Source: Phytoseiulus persimilis
Taxonomy: Eukaryota; Arthropoda; Arachnida; Mesostigmata; Phytoseiidae
NCBI GenBank assembly: GCA_037576195.1
Contig: CM075102.1
Coordinates: 7,564,001-7,628,000 of the forward strand
DNA: 64,000 nt
Reading direction: 5' to 3'
Shown: piece after piece, positions 20,012-29,414 of the stretch
Layout: each line of letters begins with the position of its first letter
Numbering within the stretch: position 1 is the first letter of the stretch
Notes under the pieces: generated by a model
Database searches by the model: none
Told to the model about the DNA's origin: nothing
What the model saw: the letters and a program-made list of their open reading frames with translations, nothing else
Program-made: the position numbers and the translations under genes

Positions 20012-21014
20012 ATGCCGACCGATGACTCACAACGAGGCAACACGTACAGAACTCAGAAGACTTCTAAGACGCTTCCCAAAGGTGCAAGATGAAGAGTGGC
20101 TATCGATTCTTAAGACGGAATAGAAACGATTCCCATTTGAGAATACGCCCGACGCCATCGGAACTCGGCCGATGAGGCAGGTAAGCAACAGAGCTCTGAC
20201 GAATCAATATCCAAGCGAACTCCCATGAATTAGTTGGTCACAGCGTCACAGCACATGAACCGATTGAATATAGATCGTCGCAGGTATTCTCCGTAAGACA
20301 GAATTCGTGATAGATTGAGAGCCTTGTGGTTGTAGCGCAACAGAGCGGCCTGAAGAATTGACCAACTTTCTCGCCTATATTCGCAGCAGTCCTGTGAAGT
20401 CTCGCGCCAGCTTGAGCGCGCAGCTGTGACTAGCACTCGGAGAGGGAGGAAGGCGATGTAAACACTTGTTTTTATATGAACTATAGCATAATAAAGCACG
20501 AATCGTTTCTGACACTCTGTGCTGCATGATCTCCTCCGTGATTCCGAGCCGTTACGCCTCCTCCTTCCGGGGGATGCTGGCAACGACTATGATGAAGTTT
20601 CTCTCAGAGATCGCCCCCCGAATCCCAAGGGATCATGATGGCAGAACCCAACGCAGTTGCCATCGATAATGATAACTTCGAATCGTCCAGAAAGGACTTC
20701 AGGCGACATTGAGGCACGAAGCTAAAGCTCTCCCGAGAACCTTCACTCAAAGGGATACCTCGTATGGAGCTCGAAGAAAATCATCGTGCTAAGCGACTGT
20801 CCGGCCAGGCTTACGTTCATGAAACAGCGAAAGTCTGCTGACGTCCATCAGCTAGCCCCCTGGGGAACACTACAACCATTCCGAGGAGTAACGAGTCCTT
20901 ATGCATCGTCCCCTTCCAGCTTACGTCCGCTAGGTATGCAGATCGGTGAGGAACCCGACTCTGAAAGTCGGATGACTTCCTTCCTTGGATCCTGCCCCCG
21001 TCAGCGTGAGATGC
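20012..21014. other. 3' flank of protein 4 and host DNA before the copia insertion
   Basis: Contains a possible polyadenylation signal at 20490-20495 and no recognisable coding sequence. Host sequence resumes at 25,923 after the retrotransposon. Confidence 0.4.
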
Positions 21015-21019
21015 GCTCC

Positions 21020-21383
21020 TGTTGGAGAGGAAATTCGTCTTCAGTGGCACACTAGCTAGAAGGCTCCGTGCACAGGCAGATTCACCTCACGGACACTCAT
21101 ACGGTAGCAAGGAGAAGACAGTACGGCGTATAGATGAACAGTAGTTTATTCGGGTGTGGAGTATGGTTATATGGGATGTGATTGGGAGAGTGAGAGTTGT
21201 TGAGTTGAGTCTTCGGGGAGTACTTCGAGGGTGTTAGTAATTACGGCACTAAGCCGGGGTTCTAAGGTTTTCTGATGAAAGGATTGATTACTTTGGCGCC
21301 TCAAGTGGCGTGGGTTCTAGTACGAACCGAGTCTGCTGAATCTAGATTCGGATGCATCCGCTTTCGCGTGTTGCATCTCAACA
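21020..21383 (-). repeat. Copia downstream (3') LTR
   Basis: 364 bp, TGTTG...CAACA. On the minus strand it contains AATAAA (21150-21145), a likely polyadenylation signal. It ends next to the 5-bp host duplication GCTCC. Confidence 0.92.
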
Positions 21384-21875
21384 GCCCCTCTGATTCTGGT
21401 GACGCAGGGAGTACTATGAACAATTCGTAGTTACCTATGACCTAATTAAATGATGAATTTATCGAGACCAGAGGGAGTGTTCCATATCTTGTATGTGCTC
21501 TAATATTTGAGGGTCTTGGTTGTTCTAGAGTTGGTCTCTGAGAGCAGTCGTAAGCGGTACCTGTGTGTTCTCGTTGTAACGTGCCCGAAGACGTTGGGTC
21601 TTGTTTGTTATTGTTCTTGTTGAGGTTCTTGTTGTTGCAGGTGGCGTTGTTCTTGAGTCGTTGGGTCTGCATCGACACGTTCGGCGCAGAGGCTTACAGG
21701 TCTCTCCCCCGTGCGCCGAAGCGTAGGCGCTTTGGGAGCCAATGGGAGAATTGAATGGAGCGGTTGGAGCCAAAATGGGAAGAGGGTAGATTATTGTGTT
21801 TGTTGGGGTTGAAGTTCTTAAACGGTGTCACTTTGGTCGGCAAGAAGAAAAAAAATAGTGAAGCATTCCGAGACG

Positions 21876-22688
21876 ATGTCGCAATCCGAAGGAAAATGTT
21901 CGGAAATGTTGGTCGGCCAAACGAGCCTCAGTGAGAGGGCGCTCCGTTACGCAAAGAGGGAGCAACGGCAGGACGTCGAGCCGATAGGAGATTCTGAGTT
22001 AGAATCCTCCTTCGAGTCCGTCAGTGAAGGTTTCGCCGAGATGCCACAATCGCCTGAGAACATCGGAGCTGATGAAGAGGAGCACACGGTGACGGAGGCT
22101 CCTGTGGGAGAATCGACTGTTGGCTTGGTGGCCAATATCGGGTCCGTGGTGGCAGCAACGCCCCCTCTGAGGGTTCGATTTTCGATCGACTCTCAGGGGC
22201 AAATGGAGATGGAGGGCTCCCTGTCGAGCCTGACTGACCGTCGAGCGCGGAATTCATTCGTGTCGTTGAATCTTGAGTCTTTGACTTGCCGATCATCCGG
22301 GAGTGCGATCAGATCCCTGACGTTGGGTTACTGGTTCTTCGGCGCGTTGCTGGTCCTGGTCGGGTCAGGATTCGCGATCGAAGTCGCAATCGACTTCGGG
22401 AGGATTGATGTGAATCCGACCGAGAGAAGCACCACGGTTGCACCTGAGATGTCAACGGTGCCGGGCGATAATTTGTGGCCGCCGTCGATACCTGGTGGCA
22501 AACGCCAGCGGATGATGCTCCGCGGCTTTGATTGTGAGCTTGACATCCAACATATACTCTGCCGATCTCGCGTAAGGGGAATTTGTGTTTTGTTGAAGGA
22601 GAGGCGACGACCCTTAGTTGAGGTTGTTCCCTCTGATCCGATACAGAGCGAGGGGTGCAGGGGGTACTTAAGTTACATCGAAGTTTGA
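21876..22688 (+). CDS. Antisense ORF inside the copia element: predicted single-pass membrane protein (270 aa)
   Basis: Open frame opposite in sense to pol, between the env-like ORF and the 3' LTR. The frame is open from about 21,825; the first ATG is 21876. The N-terminal 150 residues are acidic and Ser/Glu-rich, then one hydrophobic segment (about 151-171, GYWFFGALLVLVGSG) and a C-terminal region with four cysteines and many basic residues. No signal peptide and no family that I recognise. An ORF of this length without repeats is unlikely to be a pure shadow because nothing long is coded opposite it. Plant Tat/Ogre-group Ty3 elements are known to carry antisense ORFs after pol, but I know of no animal copia example. 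It could also be host sequence captured by the element. Confidence 0.5.
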   Translation: MSQSEGKCSEMLVGQTSLSERALRYAKREQRQDVEPIGDSELESSFESVSEGFAEMPQSPENIGADEEEHTVTEAPVGESTVGLVANIGSVVAATPPLRVRFSIDSQGQMEMEGSLSSLTDRRARNSFVSLNLESLTCRSSGSAIRSLTLGYWFFGALLVLVGSGFAIEVAIDFGRIDVNPTERSTTVAPEMSTVPGDNLWPPSIPGGKRQRMMLRGFDCELDIQHILCRSRVRGICVLLKERRRPLVEVVPSDPIQSEGCRGYLSYIEV

Positions 22689-22862
22689 GGTGTACAACAG
22701 AGAAATTTCATTGTAAAGTAGAAGATTTTGTGTTTTTTTTAAAACAACTTTCCTATCATAAACAAGAGCTGGCCTAACTACGCGCCATTCAAAAAAAAAT
22801 GTCTCATCGTTGGGTTGGTGTGTCAAATCTCTCTCTATTCTCGTGTGGTACGCTGGGAGATT

Positions 22863-23333
22863 TTATACTCTGTGGAGCGAGTTATCTGGGGAGTTGTAAG
22901 GTAGAATAGGTTGGTACGATTGCATACGGGCGTAGCTCCGTTTGTAGGCATAAAAGACACTGAAGAGGGCTATCAATAGGATGCAGTTGAGAATGATTGA
23001 AGCATAAGGTATGCTCTTATTGGAAGTGATATGATCTGGTTGGGGCATTGGTCGAGTTTCTTTGTATTTCTTCCAAAGGGATTCTCCTCCCAGAGGGGGA
23101 AAATCGGGCCTTAAGCACACGATGTCAGGAGAAGAACTCTGGATGCAGTTTAGGGAAGACATTGAGCATTGAGTAATGAATTGTGCGGGTTCGAGTTCTC
23201 GAATGGTGCAACAGTCAGATAAATTTTTACAGGATCCGCAATCTTCGTAGTCGAAGTAGTAGAATGAGCCAATAACGGGTGTTTGGAGGATGGCAACGGA
23301 AATGGCAGTGATTAGGAAAGTTGTGAATGCCAT
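22863..23333 (-). CDS. Env-like small membrane protein downstream of copia pol (156 aa)
   Basis: ATG at 23333, overlapping the last 22 bases of pol in another frame. The product has a typical signal peptide (about residues 1-22), a short ectodomain with around eight cysteines (DCGSCKNLSDCC... then further single Cys), a transmembrane segment at about 109-130 (SIILNCILLIALFSVFYAY) and a short basic cytoplasmic tail. The layout is that of a type I membrane protein placed where env genes sit. No fusion peptide or known viral glycoprotein similarity is visible and it is much shorter than true envelope proteins, so the role is open. Intact frame in an element whose pol is broken. Confidence 0.6.
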   Translation of the reverse strand: MAFTTFLITAISVAILQTPVIGSFYYFDYEDCGSCKNLSDCCTIRELEPAQFITQCSMSSLNCIQSSSPDIVCLRPDFPPLGGESLWKKYKETRPMPQPDHITSNKSIPYASIILNCILLIALFSVFYAYKRSYARMQSYQPILPYNSPDNSLHRV

Positions 23334-25553
23334 CTCCGCAGTCCTATAAGTGCAAGAAGTTTTTGGAAAGGTGGGCGGGGCAAAGGTTTAGTTAGTAGAT
23401 CAGCTAGCTGTTTGTCCGTCGTCACGTAAGCGTAGCTGATTTGATTCTTCTGATGTGTTTCTCGAATGAATTTATATCTGACATCCATGTGTTTTGTCCT
23501 TAGATGAAATTCGGGATTGAGTATGAGCCTGATCGCTGAGATATTATCTATGTAAACTTTCGGTCGGAGGGGAAGCTTGAGTTCTTTGAAGAGAGCGTTA
23601 AGCCATAGGGCGTCTTTTGCGCCTTCAGTCGCACTGATAAATTCGCTTTCGGTTGTTGAAAGGGAGATGCTCTTCTGTTGTCGGCTTGACCACAAGATGG
23701 GACCGCCGTTTAATTTTGTAATGGAGCCACTCACAGATCGACGCGTTTCTTTGCAGGATGCGTTATCGGCATCCGTATAGATCTCAAAGGTCTCCTGGAG
23801 TTTATCGAACGAGCCTCCGGAGTAAACAATGGAAAGATCTGGGGAGTCCTGCAAGTAGCGGAGGACTTTTAGAGCAGCGTTCCAATGCTCTTCTGTGTGG
23901 TTGTCGAGAAGTCTTGATCGGTAGGAAACTAAATATGAAATGTCCGGGCGGGTACATAAGGACAAATACATGAGCGAACCTAGTAAGCACCGATATGGGC
24001 GAGTCGAAGTTGAGTCATTGTTACGTTCGAGAGAATAGATCGAATTATCTGCTGGGGTCGCGATTGGCCTTGCGTGTTCCATTTGGAAACGCTTAAGAAT
24101 TGACAGAGCATAGTCTTTTTGGTTTAACCACACGTTATGCAACTTATCGATATGGATGTGTATACCTAGGAAAGTGTTCAACGGTGATGTTTTTATCTTG
24201 AACGATTTAGAAATTTGCGCAAGAAGATCGTCGAGAATGTTTTGATTTGTTGACATAACTAAGACGTCGTCTACATAGGCTACGAGTAGTGTCAGAGCTG
24301 AACCAGGGCCATGTCTGAAGAACAGACACGGGTCAGCTTGACTTTGAACAAGGTCAAGATTTGTGAGTACTTGTCGTAGTTTGGTATGGAAGCTTCTTGG
24401 TCCTTGTTTGATGCCGTAGAGGCTTTTATGTGATCTGCAAACCTTGTTGGTTCCGTCGGAGAAGCCGACTGGTTGGTTGCAGTAGAGCTCTTCGTTGAGA
24501 TCTGCATGAAGGAAAGCTACCGATATGTCGAACTGTCTTGAAAAAAGTTTCTTTGCTGCACAAAGGGAGAGTAGACAACGCAGGGTGTCCCAGCATCATT
24601 TTCCTTGTGAGGACGGTAGCGAAAAACCCATCGGACGGAGATTGGTTTCTTATGTTTTGGTCTACCAACTAGAGACCAAACTTGGTGGGCTTTGATCGAT
24701 TCCATTTCTGTTTTCATTGCTCTCTGCCACTCTTTGGCAAAAGGTGATTGCATCGCTTCTTGGTAGGATGCAGGCGAAGATATCTCGTTTAATTCTGTTT
24801 CGTATCTTATTGGCCGTTTAATCTCGGTCCTTTTTCTTAACTTCATTGTCGTTATAGGCCAGTTTTCTTCTTTGTCAGTTGATTAATCCTCTGAGTCTTG
24901 TGGGACCAAACAGGGAGAATCGGGCCGCGGCTCTTCGGAATTGATACTTTCATTGTCTTCTATGTCTGAGCCGTCATTTTCTTGCGGCGTTTCTTTATCA
25001 TACGTTTCTTGTAACGTTTCAGGCCTTTTCGTAAAGTCACTGCTTGTGAGTTTCGTTCCTTTTCTTATTATTCGCCTTGCCGATATAAACTTCACGTCCT
25101 TAGAAATCCAGAGCTTGCGTGTTTCATGAATGAATACGCGAAAACCGTCTAAGCGCTCTGTATAGCCTAACATCGTACCAAAAAGAGCTCTGTGGCGCCA
25201 TTTCGAAGTCTTTGGTCGATGATCGTAGACGTAGCAGGGAGAACCGAAAGGGTGGAGATTCGAAAGGTTTGGTGGGAAGCCATAGATTGTTTCGAAAGCG
25301 GATTTCCCGGTCAAGGGACTGATGTTTGTCAAATTGAGGAGATAAGAAGCACAAACGCAGGCTTCGCCCCAGAACGCAAATTCGAGATTGGCGGAAATGA
25401 GCATGGTACGAGCGAGTTTTTGTATGGTCTGATTGTTTCTCTCCGCTAAGCCGTTAGATTCATGAGCCGTTGGTGGCGTGACGATATGCTCTGTGCCTAT
25501 ATCATCGAGAGCTTTCTTTAATGTTGAGTTGCAAAATGCCCGTGCTGATAACG
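23312..25553 (-). pseudogene. Copia pol remnant: integrase core, reverse transcriptase, RNase H
   Basis: From right to left: integrase core part (TPPTAHESNGLAERNNQTIQ) preceded by only a stub; one in-frame TAA at 24885-24883; the start of RT (SVRWVFRYRPHKE); then a loss of some 25-30 codons with a frameshift near 24,600. After this the frame is open to 23312 with TLRCLLSLCAA, FLHADL, SLYGIKQGPRSF, the catalytic YVDD (about 24,265-24,280), and the RNase H/C-terminal region (SLSTTESEFISATEGAKDA, LADLLTKPLP). The first 16 bases after the LTR (25553-25538) may be a primer site; they resemble the complement of a tRNA anticodon loop, as in classical copia, but I cannot prove this. No functional polymerase can be made from this copy. 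Confidence 0.9.
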
Positions 25554-25917
25554 TGTTGGAGAGGAAATTCGTCTTCAGTGGCACACTAGCTAGAAGGCTC
25601 CCAGCACAGGCAGATTCACCTCACGGACACTGATACGGTAGCAAGGAGAAGACAGTACGGCGTATAGATGAACAGTAGTTTATTCGGGTGTGGAGTATGG
25701 TTATATGGGATGTGATTGGGAGAGTGAGAGTTGTTGAGTTGAGTCTTCGGGGAGTACTTCGAGGGTGTTAGTAATTACGGCACTAAGCCGGGGTTCTAAG
25801 GTTTTCTGATGAAAGGATTGATTACTTTGGCGCCTCAAGTGGCGTGGGTTCTAGTACGAACCGAGTCTGCTGATTCTAGATTCGGATGCATCCGCTTTCG
25901 CGTGTTGCATCTCAACA
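25554..25917 (-). repeat. Copia upstream (5') LTR
   Basis: 364 bp, differing from the other LTR at about four positions clustered in two spots. It ends some 260 bp upstream of the TATA box of the next host gene (26,175), so it could influence that promoter. Confidence 0.92.
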
Positions 25918-26174
25918 GCTCCGAATCTGAGGGTCGGAGAGGAAGGATGAAGCACCGCCGGGGTTCGCAGGACGCCGCCCGCACGGCTCGCGCGTTATCT
26001 TCCAAATTCATGAGGGTCTCGCAATCGTTTCGATATTCTGGAATAGTTTCGACACATTTATATTTTCATGGAGCGGGGCTCTCAGAGATCGGGTTCAAAC
26101 ATCATTCCATAACTGGACAATGTACGCCTCCTTGTAACGATTGATTTATCGCACTTATGTCACGGATCTCGACA

Positions 26175-26209
26175 TATAAAAACAATATATGTCCATAAAA
26201 CATGTCTCA
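26175..26209 (+). promoter_or_regulatory. Core promoter of secreted protein 5
   Basis: TATAAAAAC at 26175-26183 and TCTCAGTTG with A at 26209, 34 bp apart. The leader to the chosen ATG (26228) is 19 nt. The initiator is nearly the same as in the collagen-like gene. Confidence 0.6.
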
Positions 26210-26227
26210 GTTGGAGCTCTCATCAGA

Positions 26228-27334
26228 ATGAACCACTTCGTGCTTTCCGTGCTACTATTCTTTGTGAATTCTGTGATCAGCCAGGCCAGTTATGTTCATT
26301 TTGGGGTGATCCTCACGACGGCGGTGGGAATTTTGCCAGTTGCGATGGCGATGCCGCGAGATCATAACGGGGTATATAGAGCGCAAGGCCACAGGAGAAA
26401 GTTCCGGAGGGATCGGCGGAGCAGATTTCCGAAGGATTATGTGATGCCGACTGAGGCGCCTCGGTTGTTCGCAGAAGCAACTTCGTCTTCATCGGATAAA
26501 GAAGTCGAGAAGCTTGAAGCCACGACTCAGGGAAGGGTCGCGGGCTATGGTGATGGGCCCGACACTTCGCTCTCAACCGAAAACTCAATGTCACCCAGCC
26601 ATGCCCCGGATGGAGGACCGAGAGATGTGAGACAAGGAGAGGCTGGCTACCCTCCATACGGGCCTGACGAGGCCAGCCCCTCCGGCTCATCTCCTGTAGA
26701 CAGGGCGCCACATCAACAAGGATCAACTGGATCGCTCAGCAATGCTCCAGCCGATGTGGAGGCGTCAACGCCGCACTCGCCGACCTCTTTCAGTGATCGG
26801 CCTGTTGACTTCCAGGCACAGTCCACGGAATCGGGCGAACGGCCTAAATCTCCGAAGAAGTCTGCTTTACAGGGTCAAACAGACTCACAAGACCCTTCGA
26901 AGCCCAACGAATCACCGACTCAGGGACCGCCGAGTCCGACCGGCGCACCCAGAGTTCACGACACAGATGGTTCGCCCGTTCCGGAGACCGACAGGACCAC
27001 GGACCCTGCTAGACGTCAAAAAGCTGATTCTACCAGTCAATCATTGCTCGAACAGCGAGATGAGTTGTTCCCGGACAGCGATCCACCAGATGCGGATCTC
27101 GGAAGAGAAGATGCTGGTGGGTCGGCGGAGGAGTGCAAGAATCAGGATGTTCGTGAGTTCGCAAAGGAACCCGGTTCAGGCGCTTCCACCAACGGAGGAA
27201 CGAAATCGAAGAGAAAGTCGCGTCCCAGGCGAAAACAAGCCCAGGGAGGCTCATTCATAGACGCAGCAGAAGAAACTCCAGACCAGACAGCCGACTCTGT
27301 AGCGCCGACGAGATCGGCAGAGCCTGGTCAATGA
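26228..27334 (+). CDS. Secreted Pro/Ser/Glu-rich disordered protein 5 (368 aa)
   Basis: The frame is open from 26189, but the ATG at 26228 lies after the predicted initiator and starts a good signal peptide (MNHFVLSVLLFFVNSVISQ); the 26189 ATG would fall upstream of transcription. A second hydrophobic stretch follows (HFGVILTTAVGILPVAMAM), so the N-terminus might be membrane-anchored or a longer signal. The rest is hydrophilic, rich in Pro, Ser, Thr, Glu, Gln and Arg, with a basic C-terminal patch (KSKRKSRPRRKQ). No known domain, no strict repeats. AATTAAA near 27,473. Member of the plus-strand secreted cluster by signal peptide and promoter; molecular role unknown. Confidence 0.7.
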   Translation: MNHFVLSVLLFFVNSVISQASYVHFGVILTTAVGILPVAMAMPRDHNGVYRAQGHRRKFRRDRRSRFPKDYVMPTEAPRLFAEATSSSSDKEVEKLEATTQGRVAGYGDGPDTSLSTENSMSPSHAPDGGPRDVRQGEAGYPPYGPDEASPSGSSPVDRAPHQQGSTGSLSNAPADVEASTPHSPTSFSDRPVDFQAQSTESGERPKSPKKSALQGQTDSQDPSKPNESPTQGPPSPTGAPRVHDTDGSPVPETDRTTDPARRQKADSTSQSLLEQRDELFPDSDPPDADLGREDAGGSAEECKNQDVREFAKEPGSGASTNGGTKSKRKSRPRRKQAQGGSFIDAAEETPDQTADSVAPTRSAEPGQ

Positions 27335-28375
27335 CGTCGACTCCAGGAAGTTAAGCACGGGGGAGGAGTTCAGAGTTTTCTGCTCGGCAATCCCGAGGCT
27401 TGGCCGGGCGACGAGACTATCCTGAATGCTCTCGAATGTTTTTTTTTGCGGGTGTTCATCCCTCGATCTGTTGAATTAAACTTTTCTACCAATCCTCCCT
27501 CGGGATCCTCTTCGTTCACCGCACAAAACTCCGTAGACCTGGAGTAGAAATGCCCAAGATTTGCCCAATTCGAGAGTTGGCAAACATCCGGCTGACTACC
27601 ATAGGTGGGAAGCTTTTTTCCAAGATGGCCTCAATCACTGGTTTGTTGTAGTCGGTGGCTCTTGTTCTCATATAAGATTACGTATCATCGACGAAGAATC
27701 CTAATGGATGAGTCCTTCTGGGTATCAACAATCCAAACCATTGGCTAGTTCAGGACACTGCGAACCCTACGCCCCCCGTCCCAGGGTATGCCTCAAGGTG
27801 TACTGTCGTAGTATGGATCTGCGTGGTCCAGGTCTCTGTTCCCAGGTTCCCCGCATTATCCCATCTCTGCTTTTGGTGCATAGAACAGGCTCCTCACCAA
27901 CGGTTGCAATACCAACGACTGCGATGTTCAGCTCAGATGAGGACGCTCAGAAGAATGAAGCGATGATAAAAAGGGGAGCTTCCAGAGTCCTTCGTGCAGA
28001 CAGAGGCGGCGATATTTCTCTCGTCTGAGCTCAACATTTTGCGGACCCAAACCGTGCCAGAATGCTCGTTCCGGGTCACGCTGCAGAAAGGGAAAAGCGA
28101 GCGCGACATTCACGTGAGAAAAGCCAAAAGAATAAAAAAATGCCACGTGACCCAAAGAGGAAGTTTGCGGGACAGCTGCATATCCTACGAGTTCAGTTCG
28201 TTCTGGTGGATCTAGGCTGAAAATTTCCTCATGGACAACGGCTGGATGTTCCGGACCTGTTAATCTGGGATGCTGCCCCAGGAATCTCGTTCGCAGCTAT
28301 TCGAAGTCGGGCTCGATTCGCGCTGTCTCCGCTCAGGGTTGGCGGTGTCTCCGTCCATTGTCCTGGCTCTTTTTC
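27335..28375. other. Intergenic, nothing secure
   Basis: 3' end of protein 5, then short frames only. A SQGMPQGVLS-like peptide near 27,775-27,810 recalls the PQG motif of LINE reverse transcriptases, but no supporting motif surrounds it. Confidence 0.35.
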
Positions 28376-28768
28376 TCAACAAGATGCAGCTGAGTATTTA
28401 TAGGGCTCGACTATTGGTTCGTGCCTTTCGCTGCAATAACTTTGACCGTCTGATACGTTTTTCGAGATGAGCGAGCCGTGAATCATTTTCCCGTGGGTGG
28501 AATAATGGTAGCGCATGGAGGCTGGCGGTTCGATCATTATTACCGGCCCCAACGGAATCACGGCATTCAGTTTGGTAAAGAAGTATAGCAATGAGATGCT
28601 CATGTCGATTCCGGGGCTTGGGCCCTCAGGGGACGATCCGGAAACTTGGATCAGCGGTTCGTACGGTCCGTGGACCTGAATTGAATGAATGAGCTCGCGT
28701 TCGTTCAGTACATTCACTTCGTTGGCGTCAATATCAAATTCGGTGAGTGAGGAGTATCCAAACGAGCC
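28376..28768 (-). CDS. Possible internal exon of an unrecognised minus-strand gene
   Basis: Stop-free for about 130 codons on the minus strand, starting right after a CTCAG acceptor-like site at 28,773-28,769. The peptide (GYSSLTEFDIDANEV, ELIHSIQVHGPYEPLIQVSG, KLNAVIPLGPVIMIEPPAS) has the composition of a folded globular protein rather than low-complexity sequence. No family recognised. Flanking exons were not identified; the downstream end is unclear because no strong donor precedes the stop at 28376. It may be coding, at low confidence. Confidence 0.3.
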   Translation of the reverse strand, partial: GSFGYSSLTEFDIDANEVNVLNERELIHSIQVHGPYEPLIQVSGSSPEGPSPGIDMSISLLYFFTKLNAVIPLGPVIMIEPPASMRYHYSTHGKMIHGSLISKNVSDGQSYCSERHEPIVEPYKYSAASC

Positions 28769-29414
28769 CTGAGCCTAATCACAGCACACTCTCGACACTC
28801 GAGCGTCTCAAAGTGGTCGAACAGCCAGACTCAAAGGTTCGTTGACAGCGATGGTTCAGGCGTTTCGCTCATGCGGAACCTTCGGAGCGTGGTTGTACAC
28901 CATGTCGACAGACCGTCTTCAGCTCAAATCCTTCCCTCTCCTTCTGCTAGAGCATTCCGATGTTAACCTAACTGTCGTGACTGCCTCGGTCGACCCTGAA
29001 CCGGTTACGACTCGCTCGCTTCTATCCGAACTGCGAATGAACTTCATTTACTCCGGATCAGTTCCTTGAGCTCCAGAGCATCTGGCACAGATCTGGTTTG
29101 TTCAGCTCTGGGGATGAGGTTGCCCAACGGCGATCCGAAACTATTTGCTCTAGCCTGTAATGAATCACGATGGTTCCCAGCTGATTCCAGCGAGATGTTT
29201 TCAGCTGCCTCCGCGAGATGCGGTGACGCCAGTCAGGTACACAGAACTGTTGTTTCTGGTATGCGGAGCTCGTTGAGAGAGGGCGTCGGTATTGTATCGG
29301 GAACTCGGGGGTAGTTCAGATAGGCGCATGTCGTCTGGCTTCTGAGGCCCAGAATCGTCACGTGACCGCTGCTCTGAATCGCTCCGAATCGGGGATCCGT
29401 CCCGTCTTCCAAAC
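28769..29414. other. Unrecognised spacer
   Basis: A short minus-strand frame of 43 codons starting near 29,040 (MKFIRSSDRSERVVTG) could be a first exon of the candidate above, without proof. Nothing else is seen. Confidence 0.3.

Larger units (their letters stand above)
21020..25917 (-). mobile_element. Ty1/copia LTR retrotransposon, internally deleted (4,898 bp)
   Basis: Two 364-bp LTRs (21020-21383 and 25554-25917) begin TGTTG and end CAACA, differ at about 4 positions, and are flanked by a perfect 5-bp duplication GCTCC (21015-21019 and 25918-25922). The element reads on the minus strand. A purine tract (AGAGGGG) sits just before the downstream LTR at 21,384. Directly after the upstream LTR comes CGTTATCAGCACGGGC and then mid-integrase sequence, so gag, protease and the integrase N-terminus are missing. 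Gene order is integrase core, reverse transcriptase, RNase H, then an env-like ORF; an antisense membrane-protein ORF lies between that and the 21,020-21,383 LTR. Near-identical LTRs point to a recent insertion, probably mobilised in trans. Confidence 0.93.

Noticed and set aside
19054-20123. Several 280-331-codon ORFs overlapping the Gly/Ser repeat on both strands
   Set aside because: They are shadows of the 24-bp repeat; all frames are open because the unit length is divisible by three.
26189-26227. Upstream ATG of protein 5
   Set aside because: It lies before the predicted initiator at 26209, and the ATG at 26228 begins the signal peptide.
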